64,000 bases of DNA from Taenia hydatigena (GCA_036345935.2 JADWOT020000010.1:3898182-3962181); one strand, 5' to 3'; counted from the stretch's first letter, positions 48,141 through 61,500 are shown. The notes: a model not told the origin generated them from the sequence alone. Numbers and translations are program-made.

Positions 48141-48960
48141 TTGCGCCAAGTTAATCCACCGGCCAGCCAGCCAGCCAACCCGCCCCCTTTCATGCTTTCC
48201 GATTTCGTCAAACCTACTTCGTCTGCGTCGCTAGCAGTTCATGCATTGCGACTTGGTGAAATCAATTTGGCGCCAGATGATTGCATTTCACGATTTGGGA
48301 GCGCGTAAGCTCCATTTCGTCGCCATCGAACCACCGGCCGGCCAGCCAGCCAGCCAGCCAGCCTCAATTCATGCTTTCCGATTTCGTCAAACCTACTTCG
48401 CCTGCGTCGCTACCAGTTCATGCATTGCGACTTGGTGAAATCAATTTGGCAATGGATGCATCCTTTCCACGATTTGAGAGCGCGTGAGCTCCATTTCGTC
48501 GCCATCGAACCACCGACCAGCCAGCCAGCCCTATTTCATGCTTTGCGATCTCGTCAAACCTACTTCGTCTGCGTAGCTACCATTTTATGCATTGCGACTT
48601 GGTGAAATCCATTTGGGGCTGGATGATTCCATTTCACGAATTGGGAGCGCGTAAGCTCGATTTCGTCGCAATCAAACCACCGACCAGCCAGCCAGTCCTA
48701 TTTCATGCTTTGCGATCTCGTGAAACCTACTTCGTCTGCGTAGCTACCATTTTATGCATTGCGACTTGGTGAAATCCATTTGGCGCTGGATGATTCCATT
48801 CCACGAATTGGGAGCGCGTAAGTTTTATTTCGTCACAATCAAACCACCGGTAACCCAGCCAACCAGCCCCAATTCATGCTTTCCGATTTTGTCAAACCTA
48901 CTTTGTCTGCGTCGCTACCATTTCATGCATTGTCACTTGGCGATATCAATTTTTGTTGTA
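48141..48960 (+). repeat. Minisatellite array, about 167-179 bp unit, nearly 5 copies
   Basis: The anchor ATGCATTG recurs near 48241, 48420, 48587, 48754 and 48924 (spacings 179, 167, 167, 170). Each unit holds a variable CAGC run, two or three ATTTCGTC words, a TGGTGAAATC word that partly complements them, and GAGCGCGTAAGCTC. Length variation comes mainly from the CAGC run. Because most units are not multiples of three, the open frames that seem to repeat with the units are a by-product. The array sits between zinc-finger copies c and d. Confidence 0.88.
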
Positions 48961-49001
48961 AATCAATTCGGCTCCTTATGCTTTTTTGTGAATTTTGATC
49001 G

Positions 49002-49522
49002 GATTCTTACATTGGGTACATGTTTACTGCATGCGGTGAAGAACATTACCACTTGCGTTTGATGCTTCAACACTTGCTGTTGCCCAGTAAATTCAATTTT
49101 TTCTTATATGTTATTTGTTTTGAGGGCTACAAGGCGCCTTTATGTATAAATCTTTACATCATGACACACCCTGCCAAGGTTCGATTGAGGTCAATGTCCC
49201 CTTTCTTTGTAGTAAATCTAACTAATCATGCTTTATATGTTCTTTAGATACAGAAGATAGTAACAGGCTACGGGCATCAGTTAAGATGCTTCCTGAAAGT
49301 TTCAGATGCCCTTCTAAAGAAAGTTATAGGAAAGTTTGCCACTGCGTTGTCTGCGGACTCACTTTCGACTGCTTGCATGTGGTGTTATTTCACAGAGAAC
49401 ACGAACACCCAACTAAACGATACGTAATTGACCGTCTGCGTCATGGTCCTTCCCATGCTTCACTCAATTTTGGTGCAGGTAAGGGAGAGAATGCTCTAAA
49501 TCCTAGTAGTAAATTACATTAA
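49002..49522 (+). pseudogene. C2H2 zinc-finger family, copy d (exons A and B)
   Basis: Exon A-like part (49002-49187) aligns with copy c but lost the first zinc cysteine (TACGEEHYHLRLMLQH) and the His of finger 1. Exon B (49248-49522) follows a good acceptor (TTCTTTAG) and encodes an intact third finger, CVVCGLTFDCLHVVLFH with H-x4-H completed by REHEH, then PTKRYVIDRLR and a short acidic tail to TAA. The sound third finger with a damaged first part suggests recent or partial decay. Confidence 0.6.
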
Positions 49523-49551
49523 ATCATACTTTACGTGTTCTTTAACTATAG

Positions 49552-49871
49552 AAGATAGTAGTAGGCCACCGGCATCAGTTAGAAACTTTTTGAAAAAATT
49601 GAGGGACTTTGGAGAATTAGAGCCTCTTTAATCGCCTATGCGCAAAGAGCTGGTGAGATGTCCTTCTAAAGAAAGGCCCAGGAAAGATTGCCACTGCATT
49701 GTTTGCAAGCTCACTCTCGACCGCTTAGATGTGGTGTTATTGCACACAGAATACGAACATCCAACTGAACGAGGTGTAATTGACCGTTTGCGTCATGATC
49801 TCCTCTGTGCTTCTCTCGATGTTGGTGCTGATGTGGGAGAGAATGCTCCATATCCTGCCAGCCTGTCCTAG
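49552..49871 (+). CDS. C2H2 zinc-finger family, extra exon B (copy e)
   Basis: This is a tandem duplicate of the exon just before it, including the upstream intron end (ACTATAG). From the ATG at 49638 it encodes an intact finger, CIVCKLTLDRLDVVLLH completed by TEYEH, then PTERGVIDRLRHDL and an acidic tail to TAG. An in-frame TAA lies just before the ATG, so the exon cannot be read straight through from the acceptor. It could serve only as an alternative terminal exon or is a remnant. Confidence 0.5.
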
Positions 49872-49899
49872 AGGAAAAACAAATTTTAGTGCTGCTATG

Positions 49900-52450
49900 C
49901 ATAAAATAGAAAGCTCTTCGTAATGACTTTATCAAATTAGAAGTTCGCGCTGCATATATTGTAATTGAAGGGCGATGTCTGCTTATTCAAGAAGCATTCA
50001 TTTATTCCATTTGAAATCCATCTGCTGAGCTTTTCCATTTATGCAACTTCTTGGTTGGTGGATGGGTTACTCTACCTTGTTTAAGAGCCTTTGGATACAT
50101 GCAGCCAGTGAATTCCCGTATGCTTGGGACAAAGTAGAGCCCGGTAAATAAATAACAGCTAATTTTAAGCGAAATCCAGCAACGTCTTTTCACAGTTGCC
50201 GGTGTAAATAATGACTGGGGTAATGTGAGAGGGAATCGGCAGGTGGTTCACGAAATGAAATAGGACGGGCGGAAATTATCTTTCGCATCGCATGCATAAA
50301 TACATTCATGTGAAATACGCAAAGTTCATCAAATCGTTTCTAGGATTCAAGCCAAAACTGCACAAGTGTCTACACTGATCTGGCATCGTGGTTAGTGGTT
50401 AAACAAGTTAACAATAACAATCAACTTGTAATATACTTTTACCACTGAAGGCAAAAATTTAACAGCCCATAGGGTGAGAATATGGGCAACCACTCTTAGC
50501 TTATAAAAGTAGGACGCAATCTAAATCGGTTTTCTGATTCATAGGAGAGGTTGCACTGCCATTGACCAAAATACCTGTCTCTTACTGCGGATTAGCTAAA
50601 GTCCAGATCAACATAAATTTAGCAAAACTGTGACTCACGAAGTTCGCTAAGACTTCGCAGACTTTTAGTGAGATCAGGTTACTGTAAATGTAACAAAAAT
50701 ATAGACTAATAGAGGCCAGGAATCCAGATTTGGTCCAAGTGAAATGTGGAGTGTCCTGGACTAAGGTCTGAAAATGACTCTCTGTCACGCTGTTACATTG
50801 CCACCTTCTAAGCTGCTGCATTGCTCATAATTTTGCAAAAGCATGCTTAAGGAGTAACTACCGTCTTGGTTGCATTACGCATCTGTGAAGAATGTCGTGG
50901 TTTATGGGTGTGCTGGTAGGTATCAAAATAACATTCTCTAGAAAGCACGGAGAACAGATTCGATAGCTACGACTACAAAAAACATTGCACGGATGCTTCA
51001 CAATTCTGCAAGGCTGCTGTAATAGCCACCATGGAACCGCTTACAATCTATCATCTGCTGATCGTTGTAAACGTCATAAAATTGGGAGAATTATGATTCA
51101 AGTAGGACCAAGTGCACCGCCAACTGCCTATGGAGCTTTGATGGCTTCCACTGCTCCTCATCGACTACTTTGTTGGCAAAATAACAACTATCTTGCATTA
51201 AATTATATGGGTTGAGTTTTATTGGCAAATTTTCTAGTCTGCAGAAGATCTCTTACGGAGGAATCGACAGGGTCGGAGTCGCCGGACCACACCTCTCGGT
51301 GGCCAAAAGCACATCACCCAATTGCTCATGAATCCAACAGCATTAAGTCTTGCATCTATTTCCCCTTTGGCCTTGCCAAGAGTGCTTTGGGGAAGCTGCG
51401 CCTATGCCTGCTGGTGTGATGGATACAAATCTCTGCATTTCGCTATCATGTGGAAATGGGACTTGTCTCTTCCTGAATAAATGTTTTATTGGGCAAATTT
51501 TTCTTCCGTCAGTAGTACAGGGATTTAGCAGTTTGAGGCACTTACGTACGTTAGCATTATTATTCTCACCTTTTCAATAATGCTTCACTCATGCACGATG
51601 TCTTAAAAGATTGTACCAATTGCAAAGCATTGATTGGGCTAGAGCCGCTGTTGAGGATCTTGTCTAAGTGACAGAGCCCACTGCCCTCACCACAAGGCAA
51701 ACAAAAGCAGCATCCTAAGGGAAGGAATGCATTTCATTTATCAAGTGTCACAGCAAAGTGCATTATAGATACTTGAATTTTCCTCCAATTCACATTATGT
51801 AAATATAGCTATCGTAGACGTGCCATGTTCGTCGAATACTTTGCACAGTTTTCATAGGAAAGCCATCATTGAGACCGGGTTTCTCCGCATACGGCATAAA
51901 AACTTACTGATGCGAGACGCAGACAAATCTGTGAGGACATATTCTATTCTTGGGAATAGTTCTATTAGTAATTCAGCATTCGTTAACTCTATGGTTATTT
52001 GTTCTCAAATGTTGGCATGAAGTGCCCCGAGAATTCCATTAGTGACGATCTACACACTGTGTACTTGATGCGCACAAAATTTCCTTGGTTGGCTATCGCG
52101 ACTGTACCACCCGTTGAGCAAAATCGACAAATTTAAAATGAGATGAGGCCAGAATGTAGGTAGGTAGAGTAGAGTCATGTGTGTAAAAGCTTTGCCAACA
52201 TTAGCGATTGTTGAGCATCAAACCGATGATCCTGACGTCCCTCGTCCCATTCATTTGTCTAATTTGCATCAAGCGCTACCAAAAACGGATTATTAAGAAG
52301 ACAAAGAAAGTCGGCCTTTGCCCTTTTAAAGAAAAAATCACGTTCTACAGATTCATGAATAGCAAAACTCTACAGCGATACCTGTTTTGTTTAGTCATTC
52401 TTCTTTGCCTTTTACTCATCGGATGCGAACTTTTTGGTACATTCAGTGCA
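49900..52450. other. No gene recognised
   Basis: Only short frames are present. A frame at 52208-52585 is hydrophobic but overlaps simple A/T-rich sequence and is not supported. Confidence 0.35.
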
Positions 52451-52467
52451 GGCTTAAATCAAGTGCT

Positions 52468-52618
52468 TGTATATTTTTATATACTTGTATACATATGTAT
52501 GCATATGACTACAGAGATTTACATACATGTATGTATACATATGCATGCATTCGTGAATGCATACATATTGCCATCATTATTATAAGCATACGTTTGCATG
52601 CGTATGCATTTTAAGCAG
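52468..52618. repeat. Alternating A/T-rich palindromic tract
   Basis: This short stretch is built of TATA, ATGCAT, ACATAT and ATACAT words, many self-complementary, with stem-forming potential. It is a simple-sequence tract; no function can be assigned. Confidence 0.6.
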
Positions 52619-52749
52619 ATATGTGCCATTAATTTATGCGATTAGCAAGCAAGGTGAAATGGTGAGGTCGCATGCTTTGTCTGCTACAATACAAAATCAA
52701 ACTTGTGGGTGAATTTATTGGTAAGAGGTGTCTGATTTCTCCAGACTAG

Positions 52750-53150
52750 GTGAAAAAGCAGCCTGGTTTTGGGATTAATAAAAATTGCTTAATGGGTTTG
52801 CATTCAAAATGTCAGTCTGGAGTCAATCCTTTTGGGGCTTTCGTAAGAAGGGCAAGAATCCTTCCCTTAGTGACGAATGCATCAAAGTCTACGAGCCTGG
52901 AGTTGACATGTGAGCGGATCCATCGGTTGACCACCTTAGAGGAGTCAGAACCGATGCGCGCGTTTGAAAGCATGCTCGTTCAAAGACTTAATTGATGGTG
53001 GCTTTTCAAAGCAATTAAGAGCCATCTCCTCGACCGACTGCTCGACAGGTAATTCAAGTCGAGGTGGTATCAGTCATGACTGCAGATATTGAAGGCATAG
53101 AGCACAGTTGAATAGCCAGCGATGCAATCCAAGCTTCGTGTCCAAAAATC
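52750..53150 (+). pseudogene. Decayed gene family copy (HRxTxLEESE motif), copy 2
   Basis: The block at about 52895-52965 (STSLELTCERIHRLTTLEES then EPM) matches 9540-9605. Downstream coding-like pieces are separated by stops, as in the first copy. The gene family is not identified. Confidence 0.42.
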
Positions 53151-53159
53151 ATGCAGAGG

Positions 53160-56100
53160 AGTAGCGTATTTGCAGGAGCATTGTTTTCCCGATTGTTCTC
53201 GAATTTGAGAGGCTGCCATTTGTTGCTCTATACTTTGCATGAAGTTTCATTGGTAACATTGTTGCACTTTTACTCCTTAAACCTGCATGGAATGTGTCGA
53301 ACTCTTTGGTAACCAACTAACATGCAAACTCTGCTAGTAACAGTCAGTAGAAATAGGTCATTGACACTATCAAATAGATTTGGTCATCCGTTATTTCGGA
53401 TCTGTTTGGCTTCTTGCACATTACGACTGAAAGCACTTTGATGCTCTAATTTTGCCTATTAGTCCTTAACTATGCAAGCGCGCCCACGTCTGTGAAAGCG
53501 CTATGCGTCACAAATGGATTAGTTCAAGCTTAACTCACTGATTTTACTTGTGGTAAAAATTGCAGCGAGGTGCTCTTTTATCGAATTGCTGAACAAAAAT
53601 CAGACTGTGTATCCCTGCTTAAATCCTAAAGATGCAATCATTCTTCATCAGCTTTAACTGTTTGACTGCAAACTACAACTCAGTGGGAAGCAGACTTATC
53701 AATAGCCGTTACTCAATGCAGCATTAATCAGGCAGATAACAACGCCTCACGCATCAGAATCCTTGATTAGCGAAGGCGCAGAATCACCAAATTAGTAAAT
53801 GACTCAGCATTTTGATGTCTTTATTCATGTGCTGCTTCTCATTGATCAAAACTAATGCATAACCCATAATTTAATGATCCTGTTGGGCGGAGTGGTATGA
53901 GATTCAGAGCGTGTGTAATGAACGGGGAACGCGTCACATTACAACACGTCCCTGGCATTCTTCCTTTGGTTTTTACCAGAGTTTGTCACAGTGAAGCCAA
54001 AAATTGGTTCACTTTAAAGCGGAATAAATTATCTGTCGCTCGTACCTAACATAAATCGTCCCAAGTACTTTTACATTTTGTGGATAAAACTCGCCAAATA
54101 TACTTTATAGCAGCCACCCTTTTCAGACGCTACAAACGCATGCCCTGATTAAATTAAGGCGCGCTTTCACTTTAACACCAGATTCGACATTGGAAGCGTC
54201 TAATAAGGCATGCACAACCTGCTTACTTTGACAATGCTGACCAGGACAAACGCAGTAACAGCCGATAAAGCTCATCTTATATTTCACTTCTACCTTTTGT
54301 AAAGCACAGAGTCCGATGTATTTCCCTGCGAGACAAGTTACCGCAGACCATTAGAGAGAACCGGAACAGATAAATGAGGCCTTGTAACATTAGATTTAAT
54401 AACAGTTTTAATGCTCGGCCACTAATCGGACATTATTACTGCATCCTAGCCTCTAACCATTCGACCCGCTGATGAGAAATGATGCAATGCAGTGCAATGC
54501 GAACTAAGGCACGTTTATGTTTTGAGGTCAGATTTGGCCTCTCTCAGAGCTTGTATGTTTTCGTTCTAGACTGCACTTTCCCAAACGAGGCGTCGTTTTA
54601 AATAAAGGGGATATAGGGTAAGCGCTAAACCCACCGGAAGCCTTCAAATATAGCAGACTTAATAGCGCCCAACAAAAATTTATTCAAACAATCCATGCTA
54701 CAGGTCTACAAAGTTGAAAAGACTAAGCTGAAACTATAAGTAGCTATTGTGGAATGTGCTTAGTGGACAAAAGAATACTTATAGAGATGGTCTGAACGCA
54801 TGTATGCTTCCAATGCATCCATTGTGGGGTAATCGGCAAAGCATTCTGTACAGTAAAGGCACACTTCCGATTCCCCTATTCTTTGGGCTGAAGTACGGTG
54901 CAATAAGGATTAGGCGTTTGCATGGGAGGCTAAAGCTTTGACAAAAAGGCATAACAAATCAAATTTAATAAAAAATAGACATGCAACTCACAAATATGCG
55001 TTTTGATGAAGTGATCGAGAAGCAGATTAAAGGGTTGAATCTGTGCGCCGCACATGAGACACGTTATGATTCGAGGCTATTTTTAAGGTTTTAAAGAAAA
55101 CGCCTTTTCAAGTTCATTAAAAAGTGCATGAGACAAGACTAATGCAGAGGTTTTATAACTTTTCTAACCTTTTTGATGCATTAAAGCCAACCCAATAGTA
55201 TGCCGGTGTGTTAAGCACACCGGACAAAGCGCACGTCTGAATTCTGAAAAGCCAAAGAATGCTTGGAGTAAGATGTCGAAGTCCCATCGGTGACTTCGAC
55301 TACTTACTAAGCGAGTAATTGTATTCAGATCAAAGCAAAAGTCAGTCAAATCATCATGCTTTAACTGTTAATGATCTTCCCTCAAACTCATATGAATAGA
55401 CGTGCGGATTGCCAAGCATCGAAATGCACAACTTCACACAAGTCCATTGGCATGCACAGGTATGAGTGTAAATGGAAAAGGACATTATAATAGTGAAGAA
55501 AGCATACCTCGATGCTCGCGAAACAGGTGTGCTAAGTAAAGGATGGCGGTATTCAATGACATGGAACAGGAGCTGCATTTGAGGGGCTCCATATTGGTAG
55601 AGATGAAGGTCTGCGCTGAATTCACTCTGAGAAGAAACGCGCCAGCTATATCCATTCTTAAATTTTAAATGCATTAAAACACAGAGGAGTATTAGTTAAC
55701 CAAAAAACCAGGCAATGCAGATGCTTGAGCAAAGGCTACTGCGATTCGCCGGATTCGTTGCTGATTATATTTCTAGAACTATTTGCAAAACTTATTTCTA
55801 CCCCTTCTAGTTGAGAAATTATTTGATAGAAAGCACCTCTCATTCTGATATGCATTTTTGATGTTTTTATTTTAATACATGTGCGATGAAATCTCATTAT
55901 CTCATTGTCACTTTGACTGGAAGAAGTGTTTTACTGAGTTGCAAAGCACTGGAATGGAGGGCGGAGAAACACTTTGTCCATTTCATTCAACCAGACCAAT
56001 ATTTGGGTAGAGACTCACTGCACGCGCTAATTGCTAAACACTCGTAGAGGGACGTTCCGATTCGCACTGCTTGTGGTGTATTCGAAGTAGGGGAATCGTT

Positions 56101-56980
56101 TCTAATAAACACGCACTTTCGTTATGAAATTGCCCTATTCTAAGAGAGATGAACAATCCTCACGGTTTTAATGGATGCATAGATCACCAACATGGCCTGT
56201 CAAACTGTGGAAGGATGAAACAGAAAGACTCGATTCCCCTCTAAATTATGATGCATTAAAGCACAAATGGACTAGTGATTTCGTCTACATTCTCCACCGT
56301 AGAAAGGGTCCTCATTGATGCTAACGGTTCTCTTAGCATGAGTACGGGTAGCGGCGGAGAAATCGCGTGTTTAAGATCATATTTGGCTTGCGTTAAATAA
56401 ACTTTGACGAAGTCTTTGCCTCCGGAGTGACACAAGACTCGAAACATGGTGATACACCTGGTAATAGAATTTCAAGATTTGCATATTGGAGTGAAGAGCG
56501 CCACTTGGCACAGAATCTCTAGCGCGTTCACGCCTGTTAAAATGAAATAACGCTGGGACAATGGGCAGTTTTTTGCACTGCCTGGTTTTGGCCTAATCAA
56601 GCGTGCGTGAAGGCTTTTAAATTGTCCTTAGAATGCCTTCTGCATAGTGGGTGCGCTAGAGAGGCTTCCAGCCCTGATTGGGATGTGTGGAGAAGGCAGG
56701 TCTAGCGTTCATCTACCGGCTGCCTAACTTCAGACACTAGTAAGCAAGTCTAGGCAGATTTGTTGGCTGGTTTATGGGTCGAATTCTTACCACTCTCCTT
56801 TAAGCCAGAAGAAACGTGGCGCTTAGTTGTGTCCAAACTTTTCTGTGTTACTAAAACACAGACGCTTAAGAGGACACTACCAAACGTATTCTTGCAGAAT
56901 CATCATTGTAATGTATAAAACCTAAGACTGACTGCTAGTGGAGATAAGTTAAAAGGTGCTTCTTCGTGCCATTTTGACCA
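53160..56980. other. No gene recognised
   Basis: This is A+T-rich sequence with no frame, splice pair or repeat that I can support. Confidence 0.35.
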
Positions 56981-57027
56981 ACTTGGTGAATCTGTCTTGA
57001 CTATTTGCTGGCATTGCCTTCAAAGTA

Positions 57028-57450
57028 TCCTTTGAAAAGCTTGCTAATCGCGATTTTGAGAGGAGTTTCGCTGCTACCAATTTTGTGCAGGAATTGAATG
57101 TGTCTGAAATGAAGGCTACTTGTATGGTTAAAATCGCTGCCCTTTTGTCTCTAAGTATGGCAAAGGGTGCCTTTCATCAATGAAACCATTGTAAATCTGG
57201 TGGCTTTTGTGTTGGAATCAATATAGAAGAAGTGTTTGATTACATGCTTATAGAAGTTAATAAGCTGCCAGAGGCATCGAGACGTAGAGACAACGAAGAA
57301 CATTTTGCAGTAGCGGCTCCACCATGGTGCCCTAGAAGACAAGAAGAACTTACACTTTGGAAAAAAAGCCGATGTAAGACTAAAATGGTTTTCGAGTTTA
57401 GCATCATTAATCTTTGCGTTACTCTTAAAATTTCGATTTCGCAAGACTTC
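57028..57450 (+). other. Coding-like segments, unrecognised (plus)
   Basis: One frame before a TGA near 57179 reads LANRDFERSFAATNFVQELN and beyond. Another from about 57210 reads IEEVFDYMLIEVNKLPEASR and continues hydrophilic. An open minus frame of 141 codons over the same bases is Phe/Ser/Leu-rich and looks like a shadow. No clear splice sites join the two plus pieces. Confidence 0.2.
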
Positions 57451-58084
57451 ATTATAAATACATAGAAGGCAAAGTCTATGTTGAATAGCGTTAACAAGGA
57501 AATTGGAGTTTTCTAGCTTGTTAAATACTACCATGAGAACCAAACTCAGCACTTTAATTTTTTGACTTAATGACATTAATTTCGCATAATGAACACAACA
57601 CGAACATTATGAAAAATCCACACCTATTATGACGCAGTGGTTTGTCTGAATTTCGCTGACTTTTCCGATTAAATTATAATTGCAAATGAACAAAAAGCGA
57701 AAAAAACGGTTAATTCTTAATCCTCTGTCATAACCACTGCGATCGCTATTGTTGTCATCAATCTCTTAGTTTTGTCAGGTTGCAAGTTTACTCATCTTCG
57801 ATGAATTAAGCGCTTTTATCATTTGCAGAAACCTAATTTAAATGAAAGCACTACAGAAGCTGCCACTGGCCATTACAGATCAAATAAGCAACTGCGCATT
57901 GTTTCTAATCAACCCTTGGTTGCAGCCCTTAAATTGCATCTTTTTTTTACTTTTCTTTGCCAAAACAGGCGCATTATCTATCGATCAGATCCGAATTTTG
58001 CCGTGTAGTACGACAAACATCATTGCTATACGGTAAACAAATGCATGTAAAATTTAAAAGAAAACAACGAATGAACCCGAAAAT

Positions 58085-58345
58085 TTAACTATAGCTGCGC
58101 ATTTGTGCTATCACAGTTTCCTCATTGATCTTACTTCCATTGCATTGCAGTAAATTCTTAATATCTAGCGTCTGACAAATGAACTGTACTTCACAGGAAC
58201 AAAAGCAACCAAACATTTGATAAATAACGCGCTTGCTTTGCAGCCGCAAGACAAAATGTTGTGATATAACAGAAGGCTTACCTTTTGGGCACCGTAATAA
58301 GCCATGAGACTTGGCCTTAGTAAAAACAGTTACAGATCGAATCAC
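58085..58345 (-). pseudogene. Dispersed PEPHII family, copy 2 (N-terminal half)
   Basis: The minus frame shares PKGKPSV, HFVL.LQ..RVI, VQF and TLDIK with the 5.9-kb copy, over about 55 residues, then ends at TAA. Only the first half of the longer copy is represented. The shared GGTAAGCC near KGKP could be a splice donor, in which case the conserved part would be intronic; the long protein-level match argues against that. Confidence 0.45.
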
Positions 58346-58509
58346 GATAGCATAGTCCGCCGTACACTTGGGCTAGCCTGCGGTTGTTTTACATGTGCAT
58401 TGTCAAATACATGCATTGATATAAAATACAAATCAAGACCTAATACCCGATTGACCATTTTTGTGGTAGCGGAACCGTTTGAGCAGCCTGTTTATGGATA
58501 AATCCCTTC

Positions 58510-61500
58510 CTCGCTTTGTCTGGAAAGTTTTAATTGCAACCCTGTAAGTGCTAAATAACTCCTCTTGACCATAACGCTAGACGTATCTTACAAACATGGG
58601 CATCGTAGCAATTCGCATAAAGAAATATTGCTGTGCATTAGTAATATCAATTTTTGGTTTAAAAGGCAAAGTCAAGCTATTACTTTTTCGATGACAATCC
58701 CTAGTTACGCATGTCGGGCACGATGATAACTCATGAAGCGAAAATCATTTTTTGCATAAGGTATGCGCAAAGCAATGCTATATTCGAGATAGTGGTTCCA
58801 ATTGCCTCGCTAAATCACCCATGTATATAAAATATGCTCCAGCTAGAAGTGGCACATCCCCTTAAGGGATTAGAGCCCACAATGCCGTTCCCACAAAGTG
58901 ATTCTTAGTAATTAAGATAAGCACTTAAGTAACATGGAACATTTTTATAAATAGTGTGACGTTTTTATGTAGCAAGGGGTCCCATTTACCAACGAATGAG
59001 AAACCAGTTTCCGCTAATGACCTTGGATACGCTAAGAAAATTAATTAATTTAGAAACGCGTCTCTCTTAAACACATATGCGATCTGCAGGAAACCTGTGT
59101 CGTGGAAATTACAAGCACCATTTGTATTTTTTTTAATGTGAAACGATTCGTGGTGCATTCCATTCAACGCATATGACCAAATGAGTAGATTTTAAATATA
59201 TATGGATGGACACAAGTCAATCACTAGTTAAACGCATGCATCCACAGCTAACAAAGAATTTTATTTGTTTTATTGCTTATTCCACTCTTTCAAAACAGGA
59301 TGTGAGAACAATGTTTCTAATTCATTTCTCTTAAATACAATCACTTCTTCAAGTCTAGAAATGGCCACCAAAGCTATCATATGCTTATATTTAGGGCTTT
59401 GAGTTGTGCACCCATTTGTTTGCATTCACGTTTGACGGAGTGTCAACATTTAAATTTCCGAATTCGCCCTCCATCGCAGATGCTATTTGCTTCTTTTAAA
59501 TCGCATACTCACCCTCTCACTCTACTTAAGGGGCATGCACATCGCATCATTGTATTTGCCTGTCTCATCATTTNCAGTGCCAAACATTGAGACGAGACCA
59601 TTTGGTTCTGCATTCAAGTAGTGTTGGTGCGTGCATGGTCAAGGAAAAGGAAAGACTAAAGGGCATGTATGTGAGGGATATCCTAAAAACGTGTGTTCTA
59701 AGTGTTGAAAAAGAGTAGTGAAGGGGCAAAATGAATGGGAAGGGGTGGAATATATATGTGTAAAACGATGTGCGCTTTTAACATTCCAGCTTGCTTCTAT
59801 CATGATGAAGACGGTTGGAGACGAATGGATTCATTTCCATTCAAGTTACTATAAAGAATGCTTTTATTTGTTTGTTGACACTTGCCACCATGTTTTGATA
59901 AGTATTTCGATGTCCACTAGACCACGTCATCAGCAAATAAAGACGTTAAATGAAAGGCAAGTGTTTGCACTTTGCTACCTGGAATTTCATAAGTGGCTAT
60001 GAGAATTGTCTCTATCTTCCCTTACACCTTCTCCGTTCCACTTGATTACGCATTCTGGTGTTTCGGTGACACTTTCTATATTCCTGTTCAAAGACCTTCA
60101 TGTAACCACCTGAATTGGAGCTTATTACGCGATTCACCCATAACTATAATTCTATACGCCCTTAACACAATTAAATGCTCGTCATAAGGACAACATAGGT
60201 GCTGTCAATGAGTCCCTGCCGGTATTCAATTAGCATTAACAGCCACAATTTCGTCCTCTCTACCTAAACACCAGAGCGTAGGGGAAATCCAATAAAAGTA
60301 TGTTTGATCTCCTGTTGCTTGCAAAAAATCACCCCTTCGGCGGTCAAAATAAAATGTAGTCGCTGAACTGATGCTTTAAACGCATTCTCTTATTTTGTAA
60401 GTTGGGACCCCGCTATAAGCGTTTAAATATTTAGTTATTCAAGAAGTATCATCAAATTCGTGGAGGACGGCAAAGTGTTTCTCTTGACGTTGATGCAACT
60501 TGGGGTTATAGTCCACCCAGGCTTAAAAAACGTCCCAATGAACTTTTAATTATTTGACAGTAATTAAACTGGGTTGCGGATTACGCGCGACTTTTCTAAC
60601 ACTAACGCGCCAGTTATGTTTGGGGTTTCAACTTGCATTAAGAAGGCGTTAATGCCTTGGCTAATCGTAAGAGCTATTTACCCTTAGCTATATTTCAGCA
60701 AAGGCTAAGTGTAAGCCCACGCAAAACAATCAGGCTGCAGCTTCTCCTACGATTCACATTGGCATGGAACCGGCAACAATTGCAATCATAGCAAAAGATG
60801 ACGAATGTCTTCTGGAATTCTTAGTTTAGTTTGATTGTCAAAATATGGCACTGGAGATGTATTTACATGATGATCTCCCGGAAGTGATACCAACGAAAAG
60901 TAAATAAGGACCCACAACGAAGTCGCTTATTGAGCGGGCTATGGAGTTGAAGCATTTAGAGTAGAAGCCGGAATAGAGCAAAGCGAAAATTCATTGTGCA
61001 TATTAGCCAAACATCCACATAAAGTGACCATTAAAATGGCAAAGTGGCACAGCAGCGAGACTTACTCAGCAGCCTTTGCCGAAACCTCAAGCATCACTTG
61101 CAAAGGAAAAATTGCCATTCATGCCTATTATTTTAGTTTCGTTTTCTTTTAACAATCAATGCATGCCTAAATTTTAATGATCCAAATTGCTGCTATGTTG
61201 CGATGTCTATATATGCTGCGCTAATTAGACACTTTTCATTGTGCACCGTTAAGTAAGAATTCAGTCCCAAGTTTTGTGATGTTTCTTTCTTAAATTAAAA
61301 GCGCAGACTCGGACCCCAGTTACTGCTTGATCACAGGTCTCAAAATAAAATTGGCTGTTGAATACGGTGATTCCAGTAACAAAGAGGCATCTAGCATCCC
61401 GAGACTGTCTGCATTGAAGGGTGCGTCGCACTTCCATGCTTTACGATGAGATCCTGCGGCCCTCGAAGTGCAGCTTATACTGTGCTCAGTTTAATGGTAA

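Noticed and set aside
48141..48960. CRISPR-like array or repeated small genes (frames starting MHCDLVKSIW in each unit)
   Set aside because: The units are long, contiguous and contain no unique spacers. The repeating frames follow from the repeat itself, and most unit lengths are not multiples of three.
52208..52585. 125-codon hydrophobic frame as a membrane protein
   Set aside because: Its second half runs through a simple A/T-rich palindromic tract, and no promoter or splice signals support it.
57151..57576. 141-codon minus frame
   Set aside because: The Phe/Ser/Leu/Cys-rich composition and a more protein-like frame on the other strand mark it as a likely shadow.
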